From the NCBI GenBank assembly GCA_947172415.1, contig OX359196.1, positions 1,614,501 to 1,678,500 on the forward strand: a stretch of 64,000 nucleotides of DNA, written 5' to 3'. This document shows positions 52,996 to 64,000 of this stretch, one piece after another. Position numbers and translations under genes: made by a program. The number at the start of each line of letters is the position of its first letter. The stretch's first letter is position 1. Below the pieces are notes generated by a model. It had not been told where the DNA came from. It did not search any database and saw nothing but the letters and a program-made list of their open reading frames with translations. Source of the stretch: Chondrosia reniformis. Taxonomy: Eukaryota > Porifera > Demospongiae > Chondrillida > Chondrillidae.

Positions 52996-54185
52996 TATAA
53001 AATAATATTCAATTCTGTAGATTTAGATAGACATTAGCTTAAAAGTATTTTAAGGGTTTTAAGTTACATTAGTGCTATTTTGAAGACACTTTCCCACCAA
53101 AAACTTTAGCATAAACACATTAATATATATGAAAATACCTGACAAATTTCAAGAACAACTTTCCATGGAAATTTGCAACTGTAAGTCCATTAGCTCTTTG
53201 TATAAGTGTCTTGTGATCTATATACACAATTTATTTGACATTAATCAAATCATATATATAGCATTAATCAAATCATATGACATTAATCAAACCATATGAC
53301 ATATTTTAGCCTTTTTGTGTCATACAACCATTGCACAACTCAGTAAAACAACTGCAGGTGGTTCCTGTACCTATTCTTCCTACACATCTAAATATAATTC
53401 TTAACTTAATATACAGATACATAAGGTGAATAGGTACTGCTGATAGAACATATTATAAGAAAAGGCAACAAAAGCAATTTTCCTATGGCTGCATGACTAT
53501 ACACAGAACAAATAGCAAGTACTAAGTTTTGGAGGGAAGGATATTTGATTGTATTGATAATTGTGATTTTATAAGTAATGCTTTGACTGACTCTTTATGC
53601 ATTTTGGAGTACATAAAATTTAAAAATTACGCTGAAACAATCAATAATATCTTTATTACAAAAGTTGAGTAATGTAGATTTAATCTATAAGCTTTAAATT
53701 TGCATTTTCAATTTACTAATATAAAAGCCATCCATCGAGTAAGTACAAATGGGGTTAGAGTATTGTATTTATCATCAGAAATATATATGTAAGCTGATAT
53801 TACATAATATATGCCAACTCAAAAAACACAACCTTTAACATGACCTTTCTTCAAATCTTGCTGACTGTGTATGGCATTAACCTTTTGTGTATATATGCAC
53901 CTACATTTTCTACATTACCCACATTATCCCACTCTGTATTCACCCACAATAATGCACCACCTCCGAACTTGGTGTATGTGTATGTGACTATTTGGGAAGT
54001 GCGGCCTGGTAGCCTTAAGTGGCGAGGGCTTAATGTGCCCAGGCAGTTGGGCTACATACCTAGGCGGACGACCTGGTAGCCTTAAGTGGCGATAGTTTAT
54101 ATGTGTCCAGGTATAGCCCTGTGCCCCTTAACCAGAACTGGTTGGCATTTATCTACACCTTATTATATGTACATGCATGGGCATT
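52996..54185. other. AT-rich spacer with a local 60-bp duplication
   Basis: CCTGGTAGCCTTAAGTGGCG occurs twice (about 54,005 and 54,070) in a GC-richer patch. No gene recognised. Confidence 0.4.
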
Positions 54186-54191
54186 TTAATA

Positions 54192-54193
54192 AT

Positions 54194-54233
<40 letters not shown>
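54192..54233. repeat. (AAT)n microsatellite
   Basis: About 13 uninterrupted AAT units. Confidence 0.95.
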
Positions 54234-54234
<1 letters not shown>

Positions 54235-54307
54235 TACTGTATATATTCCCCATGTGATTTATATTTACTGTAATAATTAACTGTACACACACATCCCGTG
54301 CCAATAG

Positions 54308-54617
54308 CTAGTAAAAGTAACAAAACAAGAAAGGGATCATGTTACCCATACAGAAGTGGCATATATATATACTGAAATTTCAATGACTTAACCATATACT
54401 TATATACACATCACTGCATGTTTGGGTGCATCGGGATATAGCTGAAGTATAGGATGATATGCCCAAACATGGAAGAGATGTGTTTGGTTAAGTCACTTAA
54501 ATTTCAGTATATATGCCACTTCTTTATGGTTAACCTTGTCACATGATCCCTTTCTTGTTTTGCTACTTTTTCCAGTTGGCTAGTGACTGTTGGAAGTATA
54601 CTGTGTCATCCCTACTT
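54308..54617. mobile_element. Large inverted repeat, paired MITE arms
   Basis: The left arm (AACAAGAAAGGGATCATG...GAAGTGGCATATATAT...GACTTAACCA) recurs inverted on the right, ending CATCCCTAC. One arm with both ends (TAGGGATGGCAG...CCATCCCTA) lies at 62,395-62,557, and a diverged one near 56,490-56,590. It looks like two copies of the same MITE in opposite orientation sharing a centre. Confidence 0.75.
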
Positions 54618-54939
54618 CTAATTTAATTTTTTAAATGATTTTATTTATCCTGTATTCCTTCTATTTTCTTGTTAATATTACTTGTTAAAATTTGTTTTGA
54701 AATATTTCTTTGCGACAAGTTGAAATAACCTTGCAGTCAAAAAGAAAAGAAGAGAGCTCTTATAAATAAAAAAATGGTGACAAAAAGCTTCCTTTAATCT
54801 GTACATGTGTACCATAAATAACCGTCTCTACTCAAATCATTTTAAAACAGAAATGTGTCTATTCTCTATATAGCTAGTTCCTGAAACTTTAGAAGATATG
54901 CCCTTGAGATGTAGTTAATTGGGCGAGCCTAAGCGACTG

Positions 54940-56300
54940 GGACATGACATGTATCATGCAGTTTAAAAATGTGTGTGAATTATCCATGCATGTATCCTTG
55001 TGCAGTGCCACAGGGCAAAATATAGCAATAATTTAGAAATAATATAATGCTATTAAACATTTAATTTAGTACATTTTTCTCAGCTGACCTATTCTATTTC
55101 AAATAAATTAAGCACAGTTTGCGACCAAAAATACCAAATGCCATTTTGGCATTTTTGGGCCATTTTTAAAATTGTGCATTTTAATTATGCTATTTGAAAG
55201 ATTTTCATAATAATATTGAATGTTATGAAAATATACGTAAACTGCAAAGTTATACATTAGAAAAAGTTCAAACGTTATTTCAGAGTCAAAGGGATCATTG
55301 TTGGAGTCTTGAGGAGTGACAGTAATCTGCATGAGATCCTTCAATTCCATTTTCACCAGCACTTGTGATACTTGCATGCCTTCCTATAATATAAATTCAT
55401 TAAAAATGATTCCAGTGAAGAACAAATGTATATATAGTCATAAGCAGATACAATCCATTTACTGCTAAAGCTCCTTAACTACATGCACACATGCATGTCA
55501 ATGTGAATACAGTCAACTTGCGTTCCATTTTCTAACTGTTTTGCTACTTCCTGTGCATACACTCAGCAAATCCTTTCCTAAGAAAGGCTTCCTTTCTTTG
55601 AAAGGCTTGTTGACACTTAGATCTATAGTGGTTGCAAAAGGTCAGTGCAATTGTTTGGGATGGTTACATGGAAGATCCTGTTGTCTGCCAGTAGTGCATG
55701 ATTGCACTGCTTCACCCATGTGACCTTTAAAGACTTCATAGATGACAAGAGTTGCTTGATCTTAAGTGTTGTTTTTTATCCATTGCAATCGGTTTGTACA
55801 TATGGAACAACGATATTCTGAATGAACCGTATAGTGGTTTCCTCATTTGCCCAGTGATTTGGTGTGTGCCACAGATTAAATTCTGTTGAAAAGGAGAATT
55901 TAGGATGATATAGCATTCAGTTTTACAGGGAGCAGCTCTCCAAACATTGTGACAGCTAGTGTAGCTGTGATCTGATGTTATCGTTAATGCCAACTATTTC
56001 CACTCAGCTTGTTCCTTGTTGTTCCATGGTCCAGTTCTGTGATGGAACCACTTATGCCCCAGCCTGATCCCAGTTAATTACCAGCTCAGATGGTATGTTG
56101 TGGGCATTAACTATTCCACTAATCTGTGAAAGGTATAGGTATATGCTCCATGATCATTTGGGTAATTTGTTCATCAAAAAGTTTGGCCTTTGACGATAAG
56201 CAAATATATACAAGTAACCGCTAGCAAAAACTATAACGAAGAATACTATATAGTGGTCCTCTTCTGCCACTGCACATGTTAATATGTTCTAATAACGTAT
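54940..56300 (-). pseudogene. Relic of a fourth fucosyltransferase-like gene (copy D)
   Basis: The two ends survive. 56,200-56,280 matches the first 28 codons of the gene (MCSGRRGPL reading) with two 4-base insertions, and 55,090-55,140 matches the last codons (AAGCACAGTTTGCG). At 54,940-55,020 the 3' flank is recognisable (CATGCAGTTTAAAAATGTGT). The middle kilobase is replaced by unrelated sequence including a transposase relic. Confidence 0.75.
55540..56110 (-). pseudogene. pogo-type transposase DDE relic
   Basis: On the minus strand, HNIPSELVINWDQAGA then a stop, VVPSQNWTMEQQGT then a stop, VEIVG, and further on TTIDLSVNKPFKERKPFLRK can be read. These fit the (N/F)D(Q)T and DV-x-x-NKPFK blocks of pogo/Tigger-like DDE domains. 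Stops and frame changes show it is long dead. It sits inside the copy D relic. Confidence 0.65.
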
Positions 56301-56989
56301 ATATACATGTATTTCTTTGTGACAGTGCAGTTTGTAATGCATTCCTGTAAGGCAGAGCAGCAACCAACGTCATTTGTAACTAACGTCACAAAGAGATTGT
56401 GAAATCGAACATGTCACGGTATATATAAGTAAATCTGAACATTTTGTGTTTATAAAAAAACATTTAAAAAATGTTAGAATTATATAGGAATGGCAGTGTT
56501 CACTAGTACATCTGCAAAAAGGATTGAAACAAGACAGTAATTATATGATAAGGCTAATCCAGAAGTTGCATACTGAAATTTAAGTAACTTATGTAGGGCA
56601 GTAAGAGCCGGTCCGGTTGCCTGGGCTACGGCCTGACCAACTTTCAGCACTTAAGGCCAATTGCAAGTCAAGGTTAGCCCAGGGTCACTGACAGATGGGG
56701 ACAGATTAAAAAGACAAAAAGCTTGTAATATTTGTTGCAATGTAATTAACACAGGATCCAATTTCAGGTTTCATATGGCATGAAATCTATTTAAAACTTC
56801 TTGAACAGTCAAGTTTCAAAGGGTGCTCAAGAATGTGCTAAAATAACAGATTAATTTCATGGGTTTCAAATTTTTTAGCAGCCCCTTTCCAGTTTTATAC
56901 ATACTTTCATACCTTTTGAAACCTTGCTATTCAAAGAGTTTCAATTAGGTTTAATACCTCCTGAAACAATGACATTTGATCCTGTGTAT

Positions 56990-57245
56990 TGTAGCTGGCC
57001 ATTGAAGCATCCAGATTAGAACCATAGCTCCAAGACCTTTTTCCAGTATCTGCTTGGCATCCCCACTCTTTTTACCAGCCATATTGCTTGCCCCATCATA
57101 GCATTGTCCTCAATGCTTAAGCTTAGATTCATCTGCAAGTATCTCAAATGGCACCAGATAGCACATCAGTCAATATGCTGGGAACTTCTTACAGACCAAA
57201 AAACTGTTCATGCACATTGACATCTGCATCAACATAACGGAAACA
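56990..57245 (-). pseudogene. hAT-type (ZMYM1-like) transposase relic
   Basis: Readable pieces are DVNVHEQFFGL, EVPSILTDVLSGAI and, in another frame, GQCYDGASNMAGKKSG. The last is the hallmark (R)GQ-x-YDGA-x-NM of hAT transposases and their domesticated relatives. Several stops; no ends located. Confidence 0.7.
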
Positions 57246-57299
57246 CAGCTACCCATGCAGTACTTCTAAACTTGCCTTATATCTTCTTTATTTAATTAT

Positions 57300-58990
57300 A
57301 ATATAAAATGTATATATATATGGGCATGATCATATTAAATTAAATTAAACATTACATTATAGATCTATGTTCAGTCCCTTGTATGTACACAAGGCATTTT
57401 TAGGGCTGCCACTGCAGGCAGCCCCTTATATTGTTTCCATTTGCTGATTCCGTTGTATGGCTTCGTGTTACGGAAAAATATATATAGACCGATATATATA
57501 ATATGTGTTTATACAAAACTATTATAATGCTTATTTTATATGTTAATACATTTCTGCAAATGGTGGTGTTCGGGAAGCTTTAGTTTATGACACTTAAGCA
57601 TCCTCAATCTTTAAGGTTTAGAATTATATTAAAGCCCAACAATGTGGCTAAGTAGTTTGATTTTTTAAACTCAAAATACTTGTCTGATAAAATTTAAATC
57701 ATGTTGTCATGTTCAGATGCTAGCAACAATGATATAAATGGCCTGACCAACTCTTTAGAGCTTCCTACAGCCCTGTTATGAATGACAGAAATATATACGT
57801 ACATATAGGCCTAACATATGGATTACACAAATATAAACGAAAAATGCAAAATATTATACATATATCATGATCAATTTCAAAAATCTTAGGGCCTATATAC
57901 CAAAATAAAAAATTCACAACCAGCCAGTGGGCAGTCAGTTGTTCACAATTACCTCTATACACATGTATATAGATCTTGTTTCTCAGATAGGAATATACAC
58001 AATAAGAAATATTTCATGAATATATATTTGAACAATAGCGAAATGACACAAGTTGGCTTAATATTAATCGAGTGCTGTACGTGACCAACAATGCAAGACA
58101 TTCCAAGAATTTTATGGATGTCAGTCATGTATAATATATAGTGTATGTTTCCTATTTCTGTAACAATGACAACAATATTCTTTGAAATATTATACCTCAG
58201 CAAATAACTAACTAGCAAGACTATGGTTAGTAATTGAAATTAAATATGTATGCACACAAATTATAACTATATATATATATGTTGCAATCCCAAACATTTT
58301 TACTAAATAATGTATCATGATCTATAGTGTCCATTATATAATTATGGATCCGGAATTTAAATAAGACAAGGTAAAGGCATGCATTACATTGTGTATATAA
58401 ATATATGATGACTCCGAAACAAAAATGTTTGTAAATTTCAATCATGACAGTTTCTTAAACAATGCAAGGTATATATAAGCTGGATATATGGATAATCTAA
58501 ATCTAGTACAATGATGTATATATAATAATCCACACATTCATGATAACTGACTTATGAACAGAGTTGAAACCCAAATATAATCCCCTGGTCATGTCAAAAA
58601 GAATATTCCGCGATAATCCATGCATGGCCAGTTCCCTTGATATTAAGGTAATGGATATAATATATATATATATATGAGCAGCTTTGTGATTGGCTAAAAT
58701 GGCTACTTTTATAGCTGGGTCTCTAAATATTAACTTGTGCTGATAAATAACACCAGATTCTATATCGTATATAAATGGTGACTCAGAGATAATTATTTAC
58801 TTAGCATAAGAGAGCTATAGACGTTTGAATAGAGTGAAATAATAGCTCGGTGGTATACTGGTGTTCAAAATCAGCTGTACTCTAATTCCCAGCAACGTTG
58901 ATTAGTTCTTTTTCCTCAGCTCATGCTTACTCATGTTTAATTGTGGCTTTGTTGTATAATTTATGATATTAAAACACCATGAAATGTATA
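57300..58990. other. AT-rich stretch without recognised genes
   Basis: Short TA runs and chance frames only; no codon pattern or splice-joined frame is convincing. Confidence 0.4.
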
Positions 58991-58993
58991 TAG

Positions 58994-59162
58994 GGAGGAT
59001 TCACAGAAGATCAAGATAAAGAGACAAAGACTCTCAGGATCACTAGTACTGATGAAGGGTGGAATTCCCAGAAACGGCTGTCTGACCCAGTGGAGAAGAA
59101 GATGAAAGAAGGAAAAAGAAGGAAGAAAAGACTCTTGTATCTTCATCCAAAGCTCTCTTCAG
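58994..59162 (+). other. Exon-like segment, diverged DPVEKKMKE family copy
   Basis: After a TATAG acceptor the frame reads GFTEDQDKETKTLRITSTDE, GWNSQKRLSDPVEKKMKEGK and on to HPKLSS, before an AG/GTTTAG donor-like border. It is the same frame as the copies at 22259, 28605 and 41541, despite clear divergence and opposite orientation. No neighbouring exon could be joined. Confidence 0.4.
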
Positions 59163-61080
59163 GTTTAGTTCCCCTATAGGCTCTTTTACAAAATAGGCAT
59201 AGCATGTGATTTTTCATAGCTATATTATACTAATTTCTGAATTTGATCAAAAATCCTGCCAAAACAGTGAAAAAGCCCTGACAACAGAGTATATATCACT
59301 CATACCTCAGTGCCGTGGTATATATAAGTAATATATACATATAGACCTTATTATAATATATTTATTAATTAGCATAGATATATAAAGAATCCTAATAGAT
59401 TTTAATTTACAATAATCTAAATATAAAAAGTTTATAATTATATAATATCTTGCATATGGTCAGTGGTCAGTCAAATATATATATATGCACATTCCACAGT
59501 TAATCAATTTGCAACATTTCTGTAGTATATATGGCTATATGACTTCCTAGAATTTACTTAACTAATTGAGGAAATCTATAATTAATTACATTTTTGTGAA
59601 GTTTTTCTCATATATACCTTCCAGCATCACCTACCTTTTATCCTTTTAGAGCTATATGTATTACCTAGGTAACAAGGTAGGTTTGTTTGCATTCTAAATA
59701 CCAAGAAGTTGGTGTGAATTTCAGAGAATTTATATAGGTTTCCCCATCTATATTTACACATTTTGTTTGCAGATGGAATACATGACTTCACCTCATTGTG
59801 GATGTCCCATATATATAATTGTATTTAAAGGGCACTGACTGTGTATCCTTTAAATTTGCTAAAAATAATAATTACGACAATAATTGTGTGATGTTACAAG
59901 TGCTGTATGTGTACCTGCACATACACTATGTATTAAAAGGCATATACTTTCATGGCATCACACTCTATTATATAATTCTTACCATGTGACCATAGATTCT
60001 TCTGTTTTACATGCCAAAGATATATTGGATGCATGCATTTGCATGTATGTATATCCATTTTTTGGAGTATGAGCTTTAGTAAAATATAGCAATACTGTCG
60101 GGTAACTTATGTTATTATGATATTATGATAATTATGTTATTAGAAATTCTATAGTATATAGTCTGACCACTCAGTTTGAACAAAGACTGAAATACGAATC
60201 AGATTGCTTGAAATTGAACCCACCCCAGCTACTATTTTATCACCAGTGCTCTATAGCTGTCACAAAAATACTCCATTCATATAATATTATACCACCCTTT
60301 AAATATCAGCAGCACAAGCAATCAATTAATTCAAGTACAGATTCCTTAGCCTCATCTGCATGCATGTCATACATCTATATAGAAAAAATGGTGTATACAT
60401 ATATGTATATAGTAAACTGTCAAATTACCAAACTCTATCATTAAGCAATTTCAAGCTTAAGCCACTATATATATATATAGTGGCTATCGGCTGATAAAGG
60501 GTTAATGGTATATACTATATACCAGAGGATGAGTGAACATACACAAGTATAAATTTTGTTATACCACCAAATTAAAATTATAAATGCACTAAATTAATTA
60601 AAACCTAACACTTTTTGTAATATCCTGCATGCCTCATGTATACACAAACACCATCTACCTTTCATTTATTCTTTACATATTATATGTATAATATGTTTGT
60701 TCCCAATCAGTGGTATATAAATTTTATATATTATATATTGCCAAGGTAGCCATTTTTGTTCACTTGATAGGTTTCTTGGGGTAACGGTGGTTTAATAATG
60801 CATTCTGACTCATGCATCTTGCACGTGCATGTGGTGCTTGCTCTGCACACATGTCCTCATGCTCTCTTCCTGTGCCAATTGGATGCCTGATGATATAATG
60901 ATATATATTATATAGTGAATGGCACATACCAGTATGAGTGGAATTGGTGCTGTTGGCAATGGAATGCATAGGGCTTCTCTCGAAACCAATTACATACAGG
61001 AATAATAAATATCACCTTAATTCATGCATGATATACGTATAGGCACTTTATCACACATGGTTGTTATGAATCTAACATTT
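59163..61080. other. AT-rich stretch with a perfect small palindrome
   Basis: AGCCACTATATATATATATAGTGGCT at about 60,459-60,485 is a perfect palindrome. No gene is supported. Confidence 0.4.
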
Positions 61081-61084
61081 AATT

Positions 61085-61165
61085 TTTCAACAAGTTTTCT
61101 CCTTCACTGGGTCAGATATTTGTTTCTGGGAACTTCACTTATCAGTGACTCTAGCTGGAAATCCT
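61085..61165 (-). other. Fragment of the DPVEKKMKE repeat family
   Basis: The minus strand reads SQKQISDPVKEKTC then a stop, matching SQKQLSDPVEKKM of the other copies. Short and isolated. Confidence 0.4.
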
Positions 61166-62394
61166 TGTCTTCTATACATTATATTCAATAAGCTTCCTCT
61201 CACTGATCATCCTTTGCTAATATAGAATTAGAATCGTCCTAAGTTTATAAACTGTGATAAGTTGCTATAATGCATCGACTTCCTTCCACAGATCTAGATT
61301 GATTATATATAGTAAGAGGTAATCCTATATACAGTGTAACAAACAAATGTATGTATATATAAAAAGCCGATCATATTGAGCTAATCAAATAAATATATAG
61401 TAAAAACTATCATTGGAATATATACATGTTAAAGGATATATATATATAGAGCCATGTATGCCAATCTGAGAATATATATATATAACATGATATCACTTGT
61501 GTTCAGAGGTTAAATATGCAGTGAAGTAGGGATGGGCATACTCTAGGCTGCATGATGAGAAAAAGAGACTAAAATCTGTAGGATGTTAAATGTTTGCATG
61601 AGAAATATCCTGAGAATTACGTAGGTTGGGATCTATGCAATACTGACACATTCTGCCTACTATACAGTCATGCAGGTAAATACCAGCTAGTATGTACATA
61701 ATAAGTGTACTTAATTGCCAACCAAACTGTAACTTATATATATGTAGTTACACTAATATAACCATGCTTGTGTGATTATATAAATAGGATGTATTTAGTT
61801 TTACAGCCATGCAGCAAGATAACATTGTATAAAGTTTTTCCCTTATATTGATTCTTCGCATGAAATTGTGACTTGCAGATCTAGAGTACGCCCTAATTAG
61901 GTATCATATTATTTATACTAGTATCAAAGTGTTGTAGATGCTCAATATTCAATGTATTACGGATTACCACGATATACGTAAATCGGCAGTAAATGCGTCT
62001 TTAGTTCTTTTAAACTTCTAATGTTTCTTTTTGTACGATCGATGTCAATTGAGGGAAAGTTGTTTTGAAGAGCGCATAAAGGCTCGAAGTTGGTAAAACA
62101 GTTGCAGGTCTACTTCCGGTTTTCCTCATTTTCTTCTTCCTTTTATATATTTCACGCTATAGTGCATAAACGCGCATATAGATAACTACATCTTAAGGGC
62201 ATATCGTCTAAATATTTTAGGAACTAGGGAACAGGCACGCTTCTGTTTTAAAACGATTTGAGCAGAGACAGTTACTTATAATAGCACGCCAGATTATATA
62301 GAGGAAGCAATTTGTCGCCATTTTTAATTAAGAGCTCTCGGTTATCTCTTTGACTGCGTAGTTATTTAGAAAATATTTAAAAATGAACTAGAAG
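61166..62394. other. AT-rich stretch without recognised genes
   Basis: Nothing beyond TA-rich simple sequence can be supported. Confidence 0.4.
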
Positions 62395-62557
62395 TAGGGA
62401 TGGCAGTGCTTCCAACAGTCACTAACAAATCTGCAAAAAGTAGCAAAACAAGAAAGGGATCATGTGACAAGGATAACCATACAGAAGTGGCATATATACT
62501 GAAATTTAAGTGACTTAACCATACACATCACTTCCATGTTTGGGCGCACCATCCCTA
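62395..62557. mobile_element. Short MITE (TAGGGATGG ends)
   Basis: TAGGGATGG at the left and CCATCCCTA at the right; the inner sequence is shared with the paired arms at 54,308-54,617. No target duplication is clear. Confidence 0.7.
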
Positions 62558-62736
62558 CTTGCGGTGCACCATAAGGCCGGCACCACCTAAAAAACATTAG
62601 AAACACATTTATTTGGTAGCTTAAATGTAATTATACCTATATGTGTTTGACTGATTGTAATTACTTGTTGTTTGATTATTACTTCGATTATCCATGACAT
62701 AAATTGAAGTATATTCATGCCACAAAAGAAACATTA

Positions 62737-62803
62737 GCTGGGAATGGAACCCAGGAAAGCTGGTTATGACCACCTGTTGCTCTGCCACTGAGCTACAATT
62801 GCC
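62737..62803 (-). repeat. tRNA-derived SINE or tRNA pseudogene
   Basis: The minus strand has a good A box region (TAGCTCAGTGGCAGAGCA) and, about 35 bases on, a T-arm with perfect 5-bp stem CTGGG/CCCAG around TTCCATT (degenerate B box). Acceptor stem and anticodon arm do not pair properly, so it is not a functional tRNA. An SINE head is the best reading. Confidence 0.65.
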
Positions 62804-62829
62804 ACAGCCATAGCAATGCCTCCTCATGC

Positions 62830-63328
62830 TTTCCCTCTTAAACTAACTACAAGCTTAGTCTTCATTCACTAATAATAGTGGTGATTCTCTTTATCAGGAC
62901 CAATTGATACTCAAGTATCATGTATACCTATATATGGACTCATATCTCACTGACTAATATATATCTGTATAGATGGATAGGATTGTATGATTTGTATTAC
63001 ATTCTATTTTGACACCATGCATATATGGTATATGTGAAATATTTGTACATACCAACTCCCTATAAATACCCCCAGACTGGCATTTTGCTGGTATCTATAA
63101 TGTTCCTAGACTAAAACGTTAAGAGTGTACAGTGATTTTGTAAGTTTGACAGGTAAAATTGTACACTGTGATACAACTAATATTAGGAATAAATATATAT
63201 AACCATTTTATGAAGAAAGACTTCATACCACAGAGCAGGCTACTAGGAATGACTACTCCATAACAGTTGCAGGTGTTACCTTGTGATTTTTATATGAATA
63301 TCATTTCTTTTCTTATCCAGTAAACAGA
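62830..63328. other. Upstream region of the repeat-protein gene
   Basis: AT-rich, no separate gene. A strong acceptor (TTTCTTTTCTTATCCAG) ends at 63,320, nine bases before the start codon at 63,329, so a 5' UTR exon probably lies upstream. Confidence 0.5.
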
Positions 63329-64000
63329 ATGAAGAAAGCTACAATATCAACAATTTTACTGCTAATTATTTGCCTGACACCTTTTTTAGTAACTAGTATG
63401 AAAACAGGCAGCGGCAAGGGCAGTGGGTCTGAAGGGAGTGGAAAAGATACAAAAGATGGTTCGGCTTCTGGTATTGCAAAAGGATCCAAAAGTGGTAAAG
63501 AATCTAAATCTGCTGAAGGCACTGGCAATGGCAGTGGGTCTGAAGGGAGTGGAAAAGATACAAAAGATGGTTCGGCTTCTGGTACTGCAAAAGGATCCAA
63601 AAGTGGTAAAGAATCTAAATCTGCTGAAGGCACTGGCAATGGCAGTGGGTCTGAAGAGAGTGGAAAAGACACAAAAGATGGTTCGGCTTCTAGTACTGCA
63701 AAAGGATCCAAAAGTGGTAAAGAATCTAAATCTTCTGAAGGCACTGGCAATGGCAGTGGGTCTGAAGGGAGTGGAAAAGACACAAAAGATGGTTCGGCTT
63801 CTGGTACTGCAAAAGGATCCAAAAGTGGTAAAGAATCTAAATCTTCTGAAGGCACTGGCAATGGCAGTGGGTCTGAAGGGAGTGGAAAAGACACAAAAGA
63901 TGGTTCGGCTTCTGGTACTGCAAAAGGATCCAAAAGTGGTAAAGAATCTAAATCTTCTGAAGGCACTGGCAATGGCAGTGGGTCTGAAGGGAGTGGAAAA
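63329..64000 (+). CDS. Secreted Ser/Gly/Lys-rich tandem-repeat protein (partial)
   Basis: Open from the ATG at 63,329 to the window edge (224 codons, no stop). A clear signal peptide (KKATISTILLLIICLTPFLVTS) is followed by MKTGSGKG and then perfect-period repeats of 37 residues (GSGSEGSGKDTKDGSASGTA, then KGSKSGKESKSSEGTGN). Mature sequence is almost only G, S, K, E, D, T, A, with no cysteine or aromatic residue, so it is probably disordered, polyampholytic and extracellular. Lys/Ser-rich repeats recall silaffin-like or matrix proteins, but no family is recognised. The opposite strand is also open because of codon periodicity; signal peptide and splice acceptor favour this strand. Confidence 0.8.
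   Translation, partial: MKKATISTILLLIICLTPFLVTSMKTGSGKGSGSEGSGKDTKDGSASGIAKGSKSGKESKSAEGTGNGSGSEGSGKDTKDGSASGTAKGSKSGKESKSAEGTGNGSGSEESGKDTKDGSASSTAKGSKSGKESKSSEGTGNGSGSEGSGKDTKDGSASGTAKGSKSGKESKSSEGTGNGSGSEGSGKDTKDGSASGTAKGSKSGKESKSSEGTGNGSGSEGSGK
63420..64000 (+). repeat. 111-bp coding tandem repeat, over 5 copies
   Basis: CAGTGGGTCTGAAGGGAGTG recurs at 63421, 63532, 63643, 63754, 63865 and 63976 with exact 111-base spacing and only single-base differences (GGG/GAG, GCT/TCT, GATA/GACA). The array continues past the window. Confidence 0.97.

Noticed and set aside
62737-62803. Functional tRNA gene
   Set aside because: Only the D-arm and T-arm are convincing; acceptor and anticodon stems do not pair.
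63313-63972. Minus-strand frame of 219 residues rich in Pro, Leu, Asp across the terminal repeats
   Set aside because: It is the antisense shadow of the 111-base coding repeat. The plus strand has a signal peptide and a splice acceptor just before its ATG.

Overview
The window reads as nuclear DNA of a small-genome marine animal, most likely a demosponge such as Amphimedon; the species is my inference. The evidence is AT-rich DNA with short introns using GT/AG sites, close metazoan homologues (MANF, NDUFB11), bidirectional promoters under 200 bp, and SUEL-type lectin domains. There is no bacterial operon, rRNA or functional tRNA gene.

Positions 1-9,265 are gene-dense. A small three-exon gene on the minus strand and NDUFB11 diverge from a 58-bp promoter. 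A complete four-exon MANF/CDNF homologue (minus strand) diverges from an intronless 1,147-residue secreted GH78 alpha-L-rhamnosidase whose C-terminal part carries two rhamnose/galactose-binding lectin domains. Positions 9,266-15,904 hold an 11-exon coiled-coil protein gene (485 aa). One of its splice acceptors is the last unit of a 29-bp minisatellite of about 28 copies.

Positions 13.6-44.4 kb contain three copies (A, B, C) of one segment: the last three exons of the coiled-coil gene, then a convergent intronless fucosyltransferase-like gene. All three glycosyltransferase genes are open. Only copy A keeps the complete coiled-coil gene; the exon copies in B and C are frameshifted. A fourth, badly eroded glycosyltransferase copy lies at 54.9-56.3 kb. 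Copy A was split by an LTR retrotransposon with a single intact gag-pol frame and integrase placed before reverse transcriptase (Gmr1-like order). Its 5' LTR was later hit by a TIR element. Copy B carries its own MITE.

The rest is largely transposon territory. It includes an intact piggyBac element with TTAA target duplication, a Ginger-like DNA transposon (integrase-type transposase with introns) nested in a pogo-like element, a Harbinger-like MITE nested in another TIR element, a 5'-truncated LINE, relics of hAT and pogo transposases, several MITEs and a tRNA-like SINE fragment. The last 670 bp start a secreted protein built of 37-residue Ser/Gly/Lys-rich repeats that runs off the window.

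The genes do not form one pathway. Two themes recur: secretory-pathway products (MANF, rhamnosidase-lectin, Golgi-type glycosyltransferases, repeat protein), and duplication followed by nested transposon insertion, with paralogous empty sites that fix target-site duplications exactly.
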